A stretch of 64,000 nucleotides of DNA from Lithobates sylvaticus (Eukaryota > Chordata > Amphibia > Anura > Ranidae). The stretch lies in NCBI GenBank assembly GCA_028564925.1, contig CM053029.1:33549026-33613025 (forward strand), in the 5' to 3' direction. A program made the translations under genes and the position numbers. Position 1 is the first letter of the stretch, and every line of letters begins with the position of its first letter. The notes under the pieces were generated by a model. That model saw nothing but the letters and a program-made list of their open reading frames with translations, was not told where the DNA came from and did not search any database. Below, piece by piece: positions 35,329 to 45,212 of this stretch.

Positions 35329-37322
35329 GAGTTTTTAGAGACCTAGTCTTGAATGATTTGGATAAATTACCCCCTAAAAAAGTGTTTACTGATCCCAATT
35401 TGAAAACGGGACTTAAACAACTATGTGAAAGGAAAGACCTCATCATCCGCCCTGCGGATAAGGGTGGAGGGATAGTCGTCCTGGATAAGGTAGACTATAA
35501 CTCGGAGATGATGAGGATCCTAAGTGATAGAGAAACTTATTCTCGTATCCCTAAGAATCCCACCACAACTTTCAAAAAAACACTTGTGGATCTGATAGAT
35601 ACAGGGTATAATATGGGCATATTGGATAGAAAGGAGAAACAATACCTAATTCCCACTGTCCCGAGAATACCAGTGATATACTACCTTCCCAAAGTCCACA
35701 AAAATATCACGAATCCTCCTGGTCGCCCGATCATTAGCGGGATAGATTCCATTACTGCCCGCATTGGTAAATATATCGATTACCACCTACAGCCGATGGT
35801 GAAAACCATCCCGTCGTATCTGAGAGATACAAAAGACACCATTGCAAGGCTTCAACAAATACAATACAGTGAAGACCTTCTACTTGTAACGGCCGATGTT
35901 ACAGCACTGTACACCAGTATACCCCATTCGTCGGGTTTGGCAGCGGTTGACTTGTTCCTAGCTAGGAACGGAGCCATCCCAGGAACCCAAAAGAGGTTTA
36001 TTATGGACCTCCTACGGTTCGCTACCAGATCCAACTACTTCTGGTTTAATGGGGATTTCTATCTCCAAGAAAAAGGTGTGGCCATGGGGGCAAAATTTGC
36101 CCCCAGCTTGGCCAATATTTTCATGGCCAAATGGGAGGAGGATGTCGTCTATGCCCAGGGGCTACCTCAGATAGTCCTCTGGGCTAGGTACATAGACGAC
36201 ATCCTCCTCCTATGGAAAGGCGACAAAGACTCTCTGGACAGGTTTATGCTTTTTTTGAATGATAACCAGGTGGGCATTAGACTAACACATGAAGTCAGCA
36301 CTTCCACAATACATTTTCTGGACCTTGAAATATCGGTTCTGGATGGCCATTTGATCACAAAAACATTTTTTAAAGCGACAGATCGCAACGGGTATATCCC
36401 GGTAGATAGTTGCCATCACTCGTCCTGGCTTAAATCTATACCTCGTAGCCAACTTACCAGAATTAGGAGGAACTGTACTAATTTAACAGATTTCTTCTTT
36501 CAAGCCGAGACCATAAAACATAGATTTATAGATAAAGGATATGATATTCAGGGTATAGACAGAGATATCGAGGCAGTGGCTTCGCTTAATAGAGAAGAAC
36601 TGATTAAAGATTGCCCCAAAAGAACACAAGAATCTCGACATAACTGGTCATTACTAACCTCATTCTCTATACAACACAGACAGATAAAAGAGATCATTTC
36701 CAAACACTGGAGAGTTCTAAAAAATGACAGTATCTTAGGACCCCTTCTACCGGAGAAAGCAGGGGTGATTTACAGAGGAGCTCCCTCCTTAGGAGGACAG
36801 ATAGCCCCGAGCGTATCTGATCCCCCCACGCTCCCTTCTTTTTTCCACAATATGAAGGGTTTTTTCCCCTGCCGTAAATGTAACGTGTGTCTTCATAATG
36901 TGTATGGTAAGAAAAAAACAGAAACGTTTACATCGAGCGTTACAGGAAAAGAATATAAAATGAAACATTTACTGACATGCCAAACACGGTATGTTGTATA
37001 CCTTATCACTTGCCCTTGCGGCAAGCAGTATGTAGGCGGGACCATCCGCACGTTTGCCGTAAGGTGCAATGAGCATATTGCAGGCATAAAAAAGGGCCGC
37101 ACTGACCACAACGTCCCCAAACACTACCGGATATACCATAACAGAAACCCGATAGGGACTAAGTTTCAGATCATTGATAGATTTGTCCCCCACTGGAGGG
37201 GCGAACCGAATGTCAGGGGTGTGTCCAAACTTGAGACCTTTTGGATATACTCCCTGAAGAGTTACGTGCCGTACGGCCTCAACATAGAATGGGACATTAA
37301 TGCCTTTATAAACAAATCCTGA
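35329..37322 (+). CDS. PLE2 right-copy RT plus GIY-YIG endonuclease, 5'-truncated
   Basis: The frame is open from the breakpoint at 35329; the first codons read as VLNDLDKLPPKK with no ATG, so no true start is present. Counting from 35349: RT catalytic YIDD lies near residue 279, the CRKCNVC knuckle near 507, and the GIY-YIG core as RYVVYLITCPCGKQYVG near 547. The catalytic Arg follows in FAVRCNEH and the Glu in KLETFWIYS (about 627), ending with GLNIEWDINAFINKS. All catalytic residues I can check are present. It looks whole apart from the missing 5' part. Confidence 0.9.
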
Positions 37323-39973
37323 TTGGAATCCTCTCCAGATAAATATGCTTTGAAATAATTACATGGTATTACGGAAATAATTATTTTATGGAAATCTCTC
37401 AGTCTATTAGTATGTTAAAATGCCTTGCTTTGAATGTCCATTACACCAGAAGGAATATGGTATGACTGTGGGTTGTGTGGTAGTATTATAGCAAATATGC
37501 CATATATTGTACTGGCCCACGGATCTTCACTTTCTGTTAACGGCGAATAGGATACCCCAGGAAAGACAAGTTATGTGGTCCCTGGATATAATGACTTAAA
37601 CAAGTCCCCTCTAATTGGATATGCATCCCACGGGGTTTATGTATATCTTAGTCTCTGTACATCTCTTTCTTCCTTCAGTTACAATCCCACTTTTATGTGG
37701 GGACCGCCTGCATTTGGAACCCCATTATGCAGCCGCATTAGTGGTTATGATCCACTACATTTGTTTGAGCTTCATCAATTTGGGTTCTGTTTTTTATTGA
37801 ATTTGTCCAATGGAGGTCCATTAGATGAGCCCATCATACAGCTATGGATCCCTCATCCCCTTTATAAATATGCCCTAACACAAAGATTAATTTCCCTGTG
37901 TTAAACGAATTTTTCTCTTCATTATATTGGAAATACAATGACCATAGCGGTCAAATAATGTCAAAAATAGAAATAGACTACATTCTTTTACTAAAGTATG
38001 TCCTCTAAAATCTATTAGTTAGGATGTGAGTAGAAGAGCACTTTTTCCGGCAGACTCAGGGTTAACAAATCTTGTCAGTCTGAAACAAAATTCCAGCCAT
38101 GGACGTAACGTCACCAGCAATATGTAAACACCATGGCTTGGAGACGGGGACGCTATTCGACACGTCACGTCATATCGTGTCGAGACGTGGCCCCTCCTGC
38201 CTGCTTTCTTCAGTTCCCAGGACAACCCGTATTGTGTAAGCGCGCAGGCGCAATTGGATACACTATCAGGCTTTTCCCTTAAACATGAGAGCTACGCCCA
38301 TAGGGGTGTGAGCTCACCCCCTCCCTTTGGCGGCCAAAAAATTGATTGGCTTAGCTCTGCAAGCCGCCGCCCACCTCTTCCCATGGTTGCCCATAAACCG
38401 ATTGGCTTATCCCTGCAAGCCGCTGCCGATTGGATGTTTAGCAATCTGATAGTGAGGCTTGATTTTCTGATGCTTTTTGATGACATCATCCTGGCTTTAG
38501 ATGAGCCTCTGCGTGGAACGCACGTTATAGCGATACCGGAAGTGAGAATCCGTGCTCCAAACCAGCTGTTGTCACTCAGAATTTCAACACAAAAGGTATA
38601 TATATTGTAGACCGGTGGCTGGTAGACATGTACCCCAGTTGAAGCCTTCAGGAGGCGAAACATGTCGGGTTGGATGTCTACCTAAGCCACATTTTTAACC
38701 CTTTGCGCAAAGAAAATTGTTTTTAACCTTTTTTATCCAATAAACGCCAATTGAGAAATTGGGTTTCACACTATGAGGAGTTGCCTCTCTCTCTCTCTGT
38801 TTCCTTCCCTGCCTGAGCTGCTGCGGATAAAGACCCTTTAAGAAGTATTGCCACTGCCCTTTTTTCCACCTGGCTCTTCCATCAAGCTGTAGGTAAGCGA
38901 CTACATTGAGGCTTGGATAACGGTCCAGTGAAGCCGGCAGACTGCAACATATTTACCACCCATCCGGTATATCCGGTCTAAGCCCTATCGACTCACACCG
39001 AGAGGTCCGTGAGTCCAACAGCTCTGGTAAGAGTACCCATCTTTATTGTCTACTTAGAGTCTGTTAAGCTGACCACACAACTTGAACATCTTCAGTGACA
39101 CACCACATCTACTGAAGACCCTGCAAACCGAACTGTTTTTTTCTCCTTATTAACAGGACTACCCCCTATGTCTTCTTATGAGTATATGATTGATGTGGGT
39201 ATTTGTTAAGGTCGGTCACTCCCTGCCTTAGTATATTATTTTATTGGGCCGACAGCCCTGTGGGAGCAGGGAAAGCTTTATTCAATTATATTATTAGTTT
39301 TTCTGCACACTGGTCTGGACGTGTTGTCTAAACCAGTCACATGCTAAACATTGAGTGTGGTTCTGCTGTCTCTGGATAGGCAGCGTCCGTTTCTATCTAG
39401 GGCATTGTATGCGTTATATGTCTGAAGGGCAGCGTTATGTAATCCCTTCCTACACTTTGTAACATTTATAACATACTCTCCAGAAAGGATTTTGAATTTT
39501 TTCTTTTTTTTTTGCTACGTTGAGAACCTATGTTATATATAAAGTCTTGGTACCTGAAGGAGATTGAATAGAGGCCTGCTCTGACCAGGGGCCATTTTAC
39601 TCTCTATTCACGTACCACTGGGGTAAAACACTTACCATTTCCCCTTAGATGGTATAATAATTTTTACGTTTATTATCACTATATTTTGTACACCTATCAT
39701 TTTCAAACAAAAGTTTCATCACTTAATTTGTTGCACTCACCAGCGGAGCAATCCTGCTGGCACCCCCATTTACGGGGATATTTATTAAACTCCTGGCTCA
39801 CAATAGTACCCACAGGCTGGTTACCCCAGTGGGACCTTATGTGAAAATCAGGGACACCTACTTGATTACCCTAGCGCTGCACTTGTGTTTATCTATTTTC
39901 TATACAATTTATGTCTAATTGTTGTGCTAGCTGCTACACTTCATTTAAGTTTGGCGCAATATTTCATCACCTT
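37323..39973 (+). repeat. PLE2 right-copy 3' UTR and pLTR-like region
   Basis: Non-coding. The first 2.57 kb is mirrored in the left arm (30575-33147), while the last 78 bp (39896-39973) is found only here. Frames seen in it occur identically in the mirror arm and look accidental. Confidence 0.75.
38618..38682 (+). ncRNA. Hammerhead-like motif, PLE2 right arm
   Basis: The outer stem GGTAGACAT (38620s) pairs with ATGTCTACC (38674-38682). Inside are ACCCC with GGGTT, then TTGAAG, stem GCC/GGC, GAAAC and GTC. The CTGANGA box is degenerate here (TTGAAGC), so cleavage may be weak or lost. It lies in the 3' non-coding region about 1.3 kb before the element end, as expected for a pLTR ribozyme. Confidence 0.5.
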
Positions 39974-41660
39974 TACTGGCAGGTTAGTCCCCGTTTTTGG
40001 CCGTTTAAGCTGCGGGCATGAGGAGAGCAAGGAGCTTAAGCGTCCATCCCAGGCAGCTTACGGTCACGTCCCCTACGCCATTTTTTTTTATTTGCCGTGG
40101 AGTTCCCCTTAAAATCCATACCAGACTTGAAGGGTCTGGTATGGATATTCAGGGGGAACCCCACGTCATTTTGTTTTTTAAATTTGACGCGGGGTTCCCC
40201 TTAATATCCATACCAGACCTGAAGGGCATAGTAATTGAATTTGGGGGGACCCCCATGAATTTTTTTTTTTTTTTTCAATGACTTTCAATGACTTTCAATG
40301 ACTGTTCTCTGTATTACCGGGAGCCGACAATTCATTATAGCCGCGAGTGCTTTTAAATTACATTTTTTCCTTCAGAAATGACACTTTGTGCAGGGACAGT
40401 TCTAAGCATGGGAAACATGCGCCCCTTTACAGGCATACTATACACACCCCCTAGGTACGAAATTTAAAGGAATATTACACTTTTATTGTTTCACTTTAAG
40501 CATTATTAAAATAACTGCTCCTGTTTTTAAAACTTTCTTTTGCATTGATACATGTCCCCTGGGGCAGGACCGGGGTCCCCAAACACTTTTTATGACAATA
40601 ACTTGCATATAAGCCTTTAAAATTAGCACTTTAGATTTTTCATGTTCGAGTCTCATAGACTTTAACGGTGTTCGGATGTTTGAACTAATTTATTGAATGT
40701 TTGCATGTTCTGATGCGAACCGAACTGGGGGGTTTTCGGCTCGTCCCTAACCACCAGCTGCCACTGGTCCCCACGTCTCCTCCAACTGAAGAGATTATGG
40801 TAAAGGGGGATTTTTAAGTGCCAAAAAGGAATACCACATAAATACAATATATCTAAAAAACGCAAATTTTATTTATACAAAAATCTTTTCATTTAAAAAA
40901 ATATGATATCATCAAAAATATTAGATCAACATTGGCAACATATAATATGACCGTTCTGTGTAATCAATGTGTGGTCTTATGCATATATTGATATGATGTA
41001 TATGGATCAAGGCATTTTGTCCAAATCAAGGGCTTCTTCAGGATACACTTTTTAATATTGGTAGATCTAATAACTCAAATGTTGACCACAAACATGTCAC
41101 CAATTCATCACGCCTTGCATAACCACAGCCAAACAGAAGAATATATGTCCAAAAACATGTCAATAGTCATAAAAACCAAAGGAGAGTCGCCAATAAATAG
41201 GGTCTGATTTGGAAGTGATAAGACAAACTAAGTGAGGTTAGAAAGAGGTGAATAAAGTCATCCAAATAGGGACCAATATATGTGGTTTGAACATCAAGGA
41301 TCCAAAAAATTGGACCAGATGGGAACCATGAAAAAAAAAATACCTTATGTCCCAGTATAGCTAGAAAAGGAACAATCCATCAACATGGTGGCCAGACCAG
41401 TATATGGCATAAAATGATGGCAGCAAATATATTGGTTCCTATTTGGATGACATTATTCATAACTTCATCCTATTTTGTCCTATCACTTCCAAATCAGATC
41501 CTATTGATGGTGGTTATTTATTGCCTACTCTCCTTTGGTTTTAAGGACTATTAACATGTTTTTGGACATACATTCTTCTGTTTTGCTGCAGGTATGCAAG
41601 GCGTGTAAAATTGATGATATTTTTGTGGTCAATATCTGAGTTGTTAGACTTACCAATATT

Positions 41661-41700
41661 AAAAAGTGGATCCTGAAGAAGACCCTCATTTGGGCGAAAA
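41661..41700 (+). ncRNA. Hammerhead-like motif, degenerate
   Basis: GGATC and GATCC form a perfect 5 bp outer stem around CTGAAGA, CCC/GGG and CGAAAAGCATT. GAAAA replaces GAAAC, so stem III cannot close as usual. The mirror arm has a more decayed copy at 41008-41050 on the minus strand. Confidence 0.5.
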
Positions 41701-42150
41701 GCATTGATCCATATACATCAGATTCATATGCATAAGACCACACATTGATTGCACAGAACGGTCATATTATATGTTGACAATGTTGATCTAATATGTTTTG
41801 AAGGTATCATATTTTTTAAATAAAACGATTTTTGTATAAATAAATCTTTTTTTATAGATATATAGTATTCATGTGGTACTGTCAGGGCTGGGCTCAGCCC
41901 TTCCTTCTCTGAGCTGGCCGCTCAACTGTCGGTTAATTGCCAGCTCCTATCTCTCCAGTTACTCAGCTGTTGATGATTTCCTGCTCGTCAGTCCTGCCTA
42001 CTTACCGTATATACTCGAGTATAGGTCGACCCGAATATAAGCCGAGGCACCTAATTTTACCACAAAAAACTGGGAAAACATATTGACTCGAGTATAAGCC
42101 GAGGGTGGGAAAATGCAGCAGCTACCGGTAAACAATGCCCATTCTGCAGC

Positions 42151-42616
42151 CTCACTGTGCCCAGTAGCAGTCACACTGTGCCCAGTAGCAGTCACACTGT
42201 GCCCAGTAGCAGTCACACTGTGCCCAGTAGCAGTCACACTGTGCCCAGTAGCAGTCTCATGTGCCCAGTAGCAGTCTCATGTGCCCAGTAGCAGTCACAC
42301 TGTGCCCAGTAGCAGTCTCATGTGCCCAGTAGCAGTCTCATGTGCCCAGTAGCAGTCACACTGTGCCCAGTAGCAGTCTCATGCGCCCAGTAGCAGTCAC
42401 ACTGTGCCCAGTAGCAGTCTCATGTGCCCAGTAGCAGTCTCACGTGCCCAGTAGCAGTCTCATGTGCCCAGTAGCAGTCTCATGTGCCCAGTAGCAGTCT
42501 CATGTGCCCAGTAGCAGTCTCATGTGCCCAGTAGCAGTCACACTGTGCCCAGTAGCAGTCTCATGTGCCCAGTAGCAGTCTCATGTGCCCAGTAGCAGTC
42601 TCATGTGCCCAGTAGC
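42151..42616 (+). repeat. Minisatellite, 23 units of 20-21 bp
   Basis: Two unit types alternate, CACACTGTGCCCAGTAGCAGT minus one base and CTCATGTGCCCAGTAGCAGT. Both share TGTGCCCAGTAGCAGT. I count 23 units; the first five are of the longer type. Confidence 0.9.
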
Positions 42617-42634
42617 CATACCTTTTATTAGTAA

Positions 42635-42872
42635 AACAGCATGCGTCTGCCACTGTGTAATTCATTCTGTTCGGCTGTCCATTGAAACAAAGCCTGCCCC
42701 GCCTCCTCCTCATCTGTGATAGGCGGAACACTCATACAGTTTCCCAGCATCATAGCAGTGTTCCTCTATCACGGACGGATGAGGAAGAGGCGGGGCAGGC
42801 TTTGTTTCAATGGACGGCCGAACAGAATGAATTACACGGCGGCAGACACACTGTTTTACTAATAAAAAATAT
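42635..42872. repeat. Inverted repeat, arms about 90 bp
   Basis: CATTGAAACAAAGCCTGCCC (42682) pairs with GGGCAGGCTTTGTTTCAATG (42793). The outer ATTAGTAAAACAG (42639) pairs with CTGTTTTACTAAT (42851). Confidence 0.85.
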
Positions 42873-43611
42873 GGCTCACTCGAGTATAAGCCGAGGGGGA
42901 GTTTTTCAGCCTAAAAAATGGTCTAGTCCAGAGGATCTCTGCTTTCGCCTTGGTCAACATCACAGAGACACTCTCCTGCATTCCTGCTAAAAGACTTGCT
43001 TGGCTGACATCCCTTCTGGCTCCAGATCCTGCTTGCTTTTTTACTACGCTCATCACCGGCTCCCTGACGTTTGGTTTGTCTGACTATCCGTTCCGGTTCC
43101 TGAACTTTTGGCTATGTTTTGACTGTGTTTGTTCTATTTACTTTTATTATTAAACAAGTGTGAATTAACTGTACTTCTGTTCCGGTCTGATTTCATGGTT
43201 TCTGACAGGTATTCCTATTTTAAAAATCTCCTTTTACCATAATCTCTTTGGTTGGAGGAGATGTGAGGACTTACTCATAACATTTGTTTTTGCCCAATTT
43301 ACACAGAACAAATATACCAGCAAAATTAACCACTTCAATACAGGGCACTTAAACACCTTCCTGCCCAGACCAATTTTGAGCTTTCAGCGCTCTCACACTT
43401 TGAATGACAATTGCGCGGTCATGCAACACTGTACCCAAATGAAATTTTTATCATTTTTTCCCCACAAATAGAGCTTTCTTTTGGTGGTATTTGATCACCT
43501 CTGCGGTTTTTATTTTTTGCTAAACAAATAAAAAAAGACCGAAAATTTTGAAAAAAAAATGGTTTTCTTTTTGTTTCAGTTTCAAAACTTTGTAAATAAG
43601 TAAGTTTTCTC

Positions 43612-44165
43612 CTTCACTGATGGGCACTGATAGGTCTGCACTGATGGGCACTGATAAGGCGGCACCGATGGGCACCGATGAAGTGGCACTGAGGTGGCAT
43701 TGATGGGCACTGATAGGCGGCACTGATAGGCGGCACTGATGGGCGGCACTGATGGGCGACACGGGTGGGCACTGATGGGCGACATGGATGGGCACTGATG
43801 GGTGGCACAAATTGGCACTGATGGCTGGCACAGATTGGCACGGATAGGCGGCACGGATGGGCGGCACGGATGGGCACTGATAGGCGGCACGGATGGGCAC
43901 TGATAGGCGGCATGAATGGACACTGATAGGTGGCATGGATAGGCACTGATAGGCGGCATTGTTTTTTACTGATGGATGCCAATCAGTGCCAAACAATAAT
44001 GCATGCCAATCAGTGATGCCCATCGTGGGCACTGATTGGCATCCATTGTGGGCACTGATTGGCATCCATTGGGGGCACTGTGTGTCATCCCTGGTGGTCT
44101 AGGGTGGCATACCTTTTGATGAGCATCCCTGGTGGTCTGGTGGCGTCCCTGGTGGTCCAGTGTGG
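43612..44165 (+). repeat. Irregular GGCACTGATGGGC minisatellite
   Basis: Short units of GGCACTGAT, GGGCACTGAT and AGGCGGCAC in variable order. All frames across it translate into Cys, His, Pro and Ser rich repeats and are not genes. Confidence 0.85.
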
Positions 44166-44173
44166 GCATCCTC

Positions 44174-44489
44174 GGGGGGGGCTGCGCTGATCGATCAGCA
44201 CAGACCCCCCCCTGTCAGAGGAGCAGCCGATCGGCTCTCCTCTACTCGCGTGACAGACGCGAGTGAGGAAAAGCCGATTACCGGCTTTTCCTATTTACAC
44301 TGTGATCAGCCGTGATTGGACACGGCTGATCACGTGGTAAAGAGTCTCCGTCGGAGACTCTTTACCAAGATCGTAGTTGCGGGGTGTCAGACTGACACCC
44401 CGCAACAACGATCGCCGCGATGCGCGCCCCCGGGGGCGCGCAGCGGCTCAAAATCCTGAGGAAGTCATATGACGTCCTGTCAGGATTTT
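44174..44489. repeat. String of nine consecutive hairpins
   Basis: Near-perfect palindromes follow end to end: 44174-44212, 44218-44242, 44244-44264, 44267-44291, 44302-44333, 44336-44366, 44376-44406, 44422-44441 and 44450-44489. Examples are GTAAAGAGTCTCC/GGAGACTCTTTAC and TTGCGGGGTGTCA/TGACACCCCGCAA. Confidence 0.9.
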
Positions 44490-45212
44490 ACAACCACTTT
44501 GCCGACGTCATTTGACAATGGACGGGCGGCAAGTGGTTAAGCAGACTAATGGTATGTAAATTATATATAAATAGACCCCTAATCACACTTATTTTTTTAT
44601 AAACAACAAAAATGTTATATATGTAGCACTGACCCCTGAAGGAGCTGCTGACTTTGTTTGGGCCTGTACTCTGCTAGTGAACCCCCACTGACTTGGCTCA
44701 GTCCCCTTGACACAGCTGTGGTGTAATGTTGGTGTGGAGCTAATGGTGAAGGATAATCCCACAATATACAATATAAGAGCAGTATACCTTTGTTATCAGT
44801 GATGTAACAAACGCGATTAAAGTAAACGGCGTTACGTAACGCTGTTACTTTAGAGGGTAACGAGTAATCTAACTGATTACTCTTCCCCTCGCGGTAACGC
44901 CGTTCCCATTACTGGGGCGGTGTTACCGCAATTACTCGCCGCGATCCGCGGAGCCGTCCGTGGCCTTGGCCTTAGGAAAGGCCGCGGCTTCGGCCTAGCT
45001 CCGTAGCGGCGGCCATCTTGGTGCACCAAGATGGCCTAGCTCCAGCCTAGCTCCGGAGTGGCGGCCATCTTGGTGCACCCGTCGGCCGTTTACAATGTGA
45101 TTGCTCCGTCAAATGACGGAGCGATCACTTGTAAACAAACCAAGATGACGCCGGTTCCTCTCTCTCCTCTGTGTACAGATCTCTCTGGAGGGGAGAGATC
45201 GGCTGCCAGCAC

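Larger units (their letters stand above)
30578..39973. mobile_element. PLE2: two Penelope-like copies, head to head, one insertion
   Basis: Arms of 4567 bp (30575-35141 and 35329-39895) are reverse complements with no net length change and only about nine differences where I compared them. The copies point away from a 187 bp centre. The 14 bp duplication TACTGGCAGGTTAG lies at 30564-30577 and 39974-39987. The right arm runs 78 bp further at its 3' end, directly to the duplication. PLEs are known to carry pLTRs in direct or inverted orientation, which this fits. It sits in the L1 5' UTR. It looks young. Confidence 0.93.
19022..40073 (-). mobile_element. L1-clade LINE, interrupted by two large inserts
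   Basis: Read on the minus strand, the 5' end is near 40073 and the poly(A) tail is the T run at 19022-19037. The target duplication TACGCCA plus T run lies at 19015-19030 and 40074-40089. ORF1 (30436-28839) precedes ORF2 (23145-19373), as in L1. Inserts are the PLE inverted pair in the 5' UTR (30578-39973) and a TTAA block between ORF1 and ORF2 (23365-28464). Without them it would be about 6.5 kb. Both ORFs are broken. Confidence 0.9.
18198..40749. mobile_element. hAT-like element split by a nested LINE
   Basis: TIRs TAGGGATGAGC (18198) and GCTCGTCCCTA (ending 40749) are imperfect. The exact 8 bp duplication ACCACCAG lies at 18190-18197 and 40750-40757. Internal blocks near the two ends are inverted copies: AATTTTAAAGGCTTATATGC and CAGGGGACATGTATCAATGC at 18354-18438 against 40549-40625. 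Its own length is about 1.5 kb; the rest is the L1 insertion with its nested elements. A related copy ends at 58314. No transposase is present. Confidence 0.85.
41880..43205. mobile_element. TIR-like element in the old PLE pair
   Basis: The ends CTGTCAG and CTGACAG flank it, and the arm sequence GTGGTATTCC is split at this point with GTA on both sides. It contains ACTCGAGTATAAGCCGAG boxes (42011, 42085, 42877) of a widespread vertebrate MITE, a minisatellite and a 90 bp inverted repeat. No coding capacity. Confidence 0.5.
40774..43255. mobile_element. Older PLE-type inverted pair, split by a TIR element
   Basis: Left arm 40774-41290 and right arm 41425-41880 plus 43206-43255 are diverged reverse complements. 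Examples are GACCGTTCTGTG (40949) with CACAGAACGGTC (41753), and ACTTCCAAATCAGA near 41486 with TCTGATTTGGAAGT near 41203. Each arm has a CTGAAGAAG hammerhead-like box with 3' sides outward, as in PLE2. No protein frame remains. The right arm is interrupted by 41880-43205. Confidence 0.7.
43326..44540 (+). mobile_element. TTAA-flanked element D, complete
   Basis: TTAA at 43326-43329 and 44537-44540, ends CCACTTCAATACAGGG and GGCGGCAAGTGG. The left quarter is the shared terminal module. The middle is an irregular GGCACTGAT minisatellite and the right third is a string of hairpins. No transposase. Confidence 0.88.

Noticed and set aside
30575-39895. The inverted PLE pair as an assembly or library fold-back artefact
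   Set aside because: The arms differ at several bases, the centre is asymmetric by 187 bp, the outer ends differ by 78 bp, and a target duplication flanks the whole. Long reads should still confirm it.
43520-44065. Cys/His/Pro-rich frames resembling zinc-finger repeats
   Set aside because: They arise from the GGCACTGAT minisatellite in element D, with no finger spacing.
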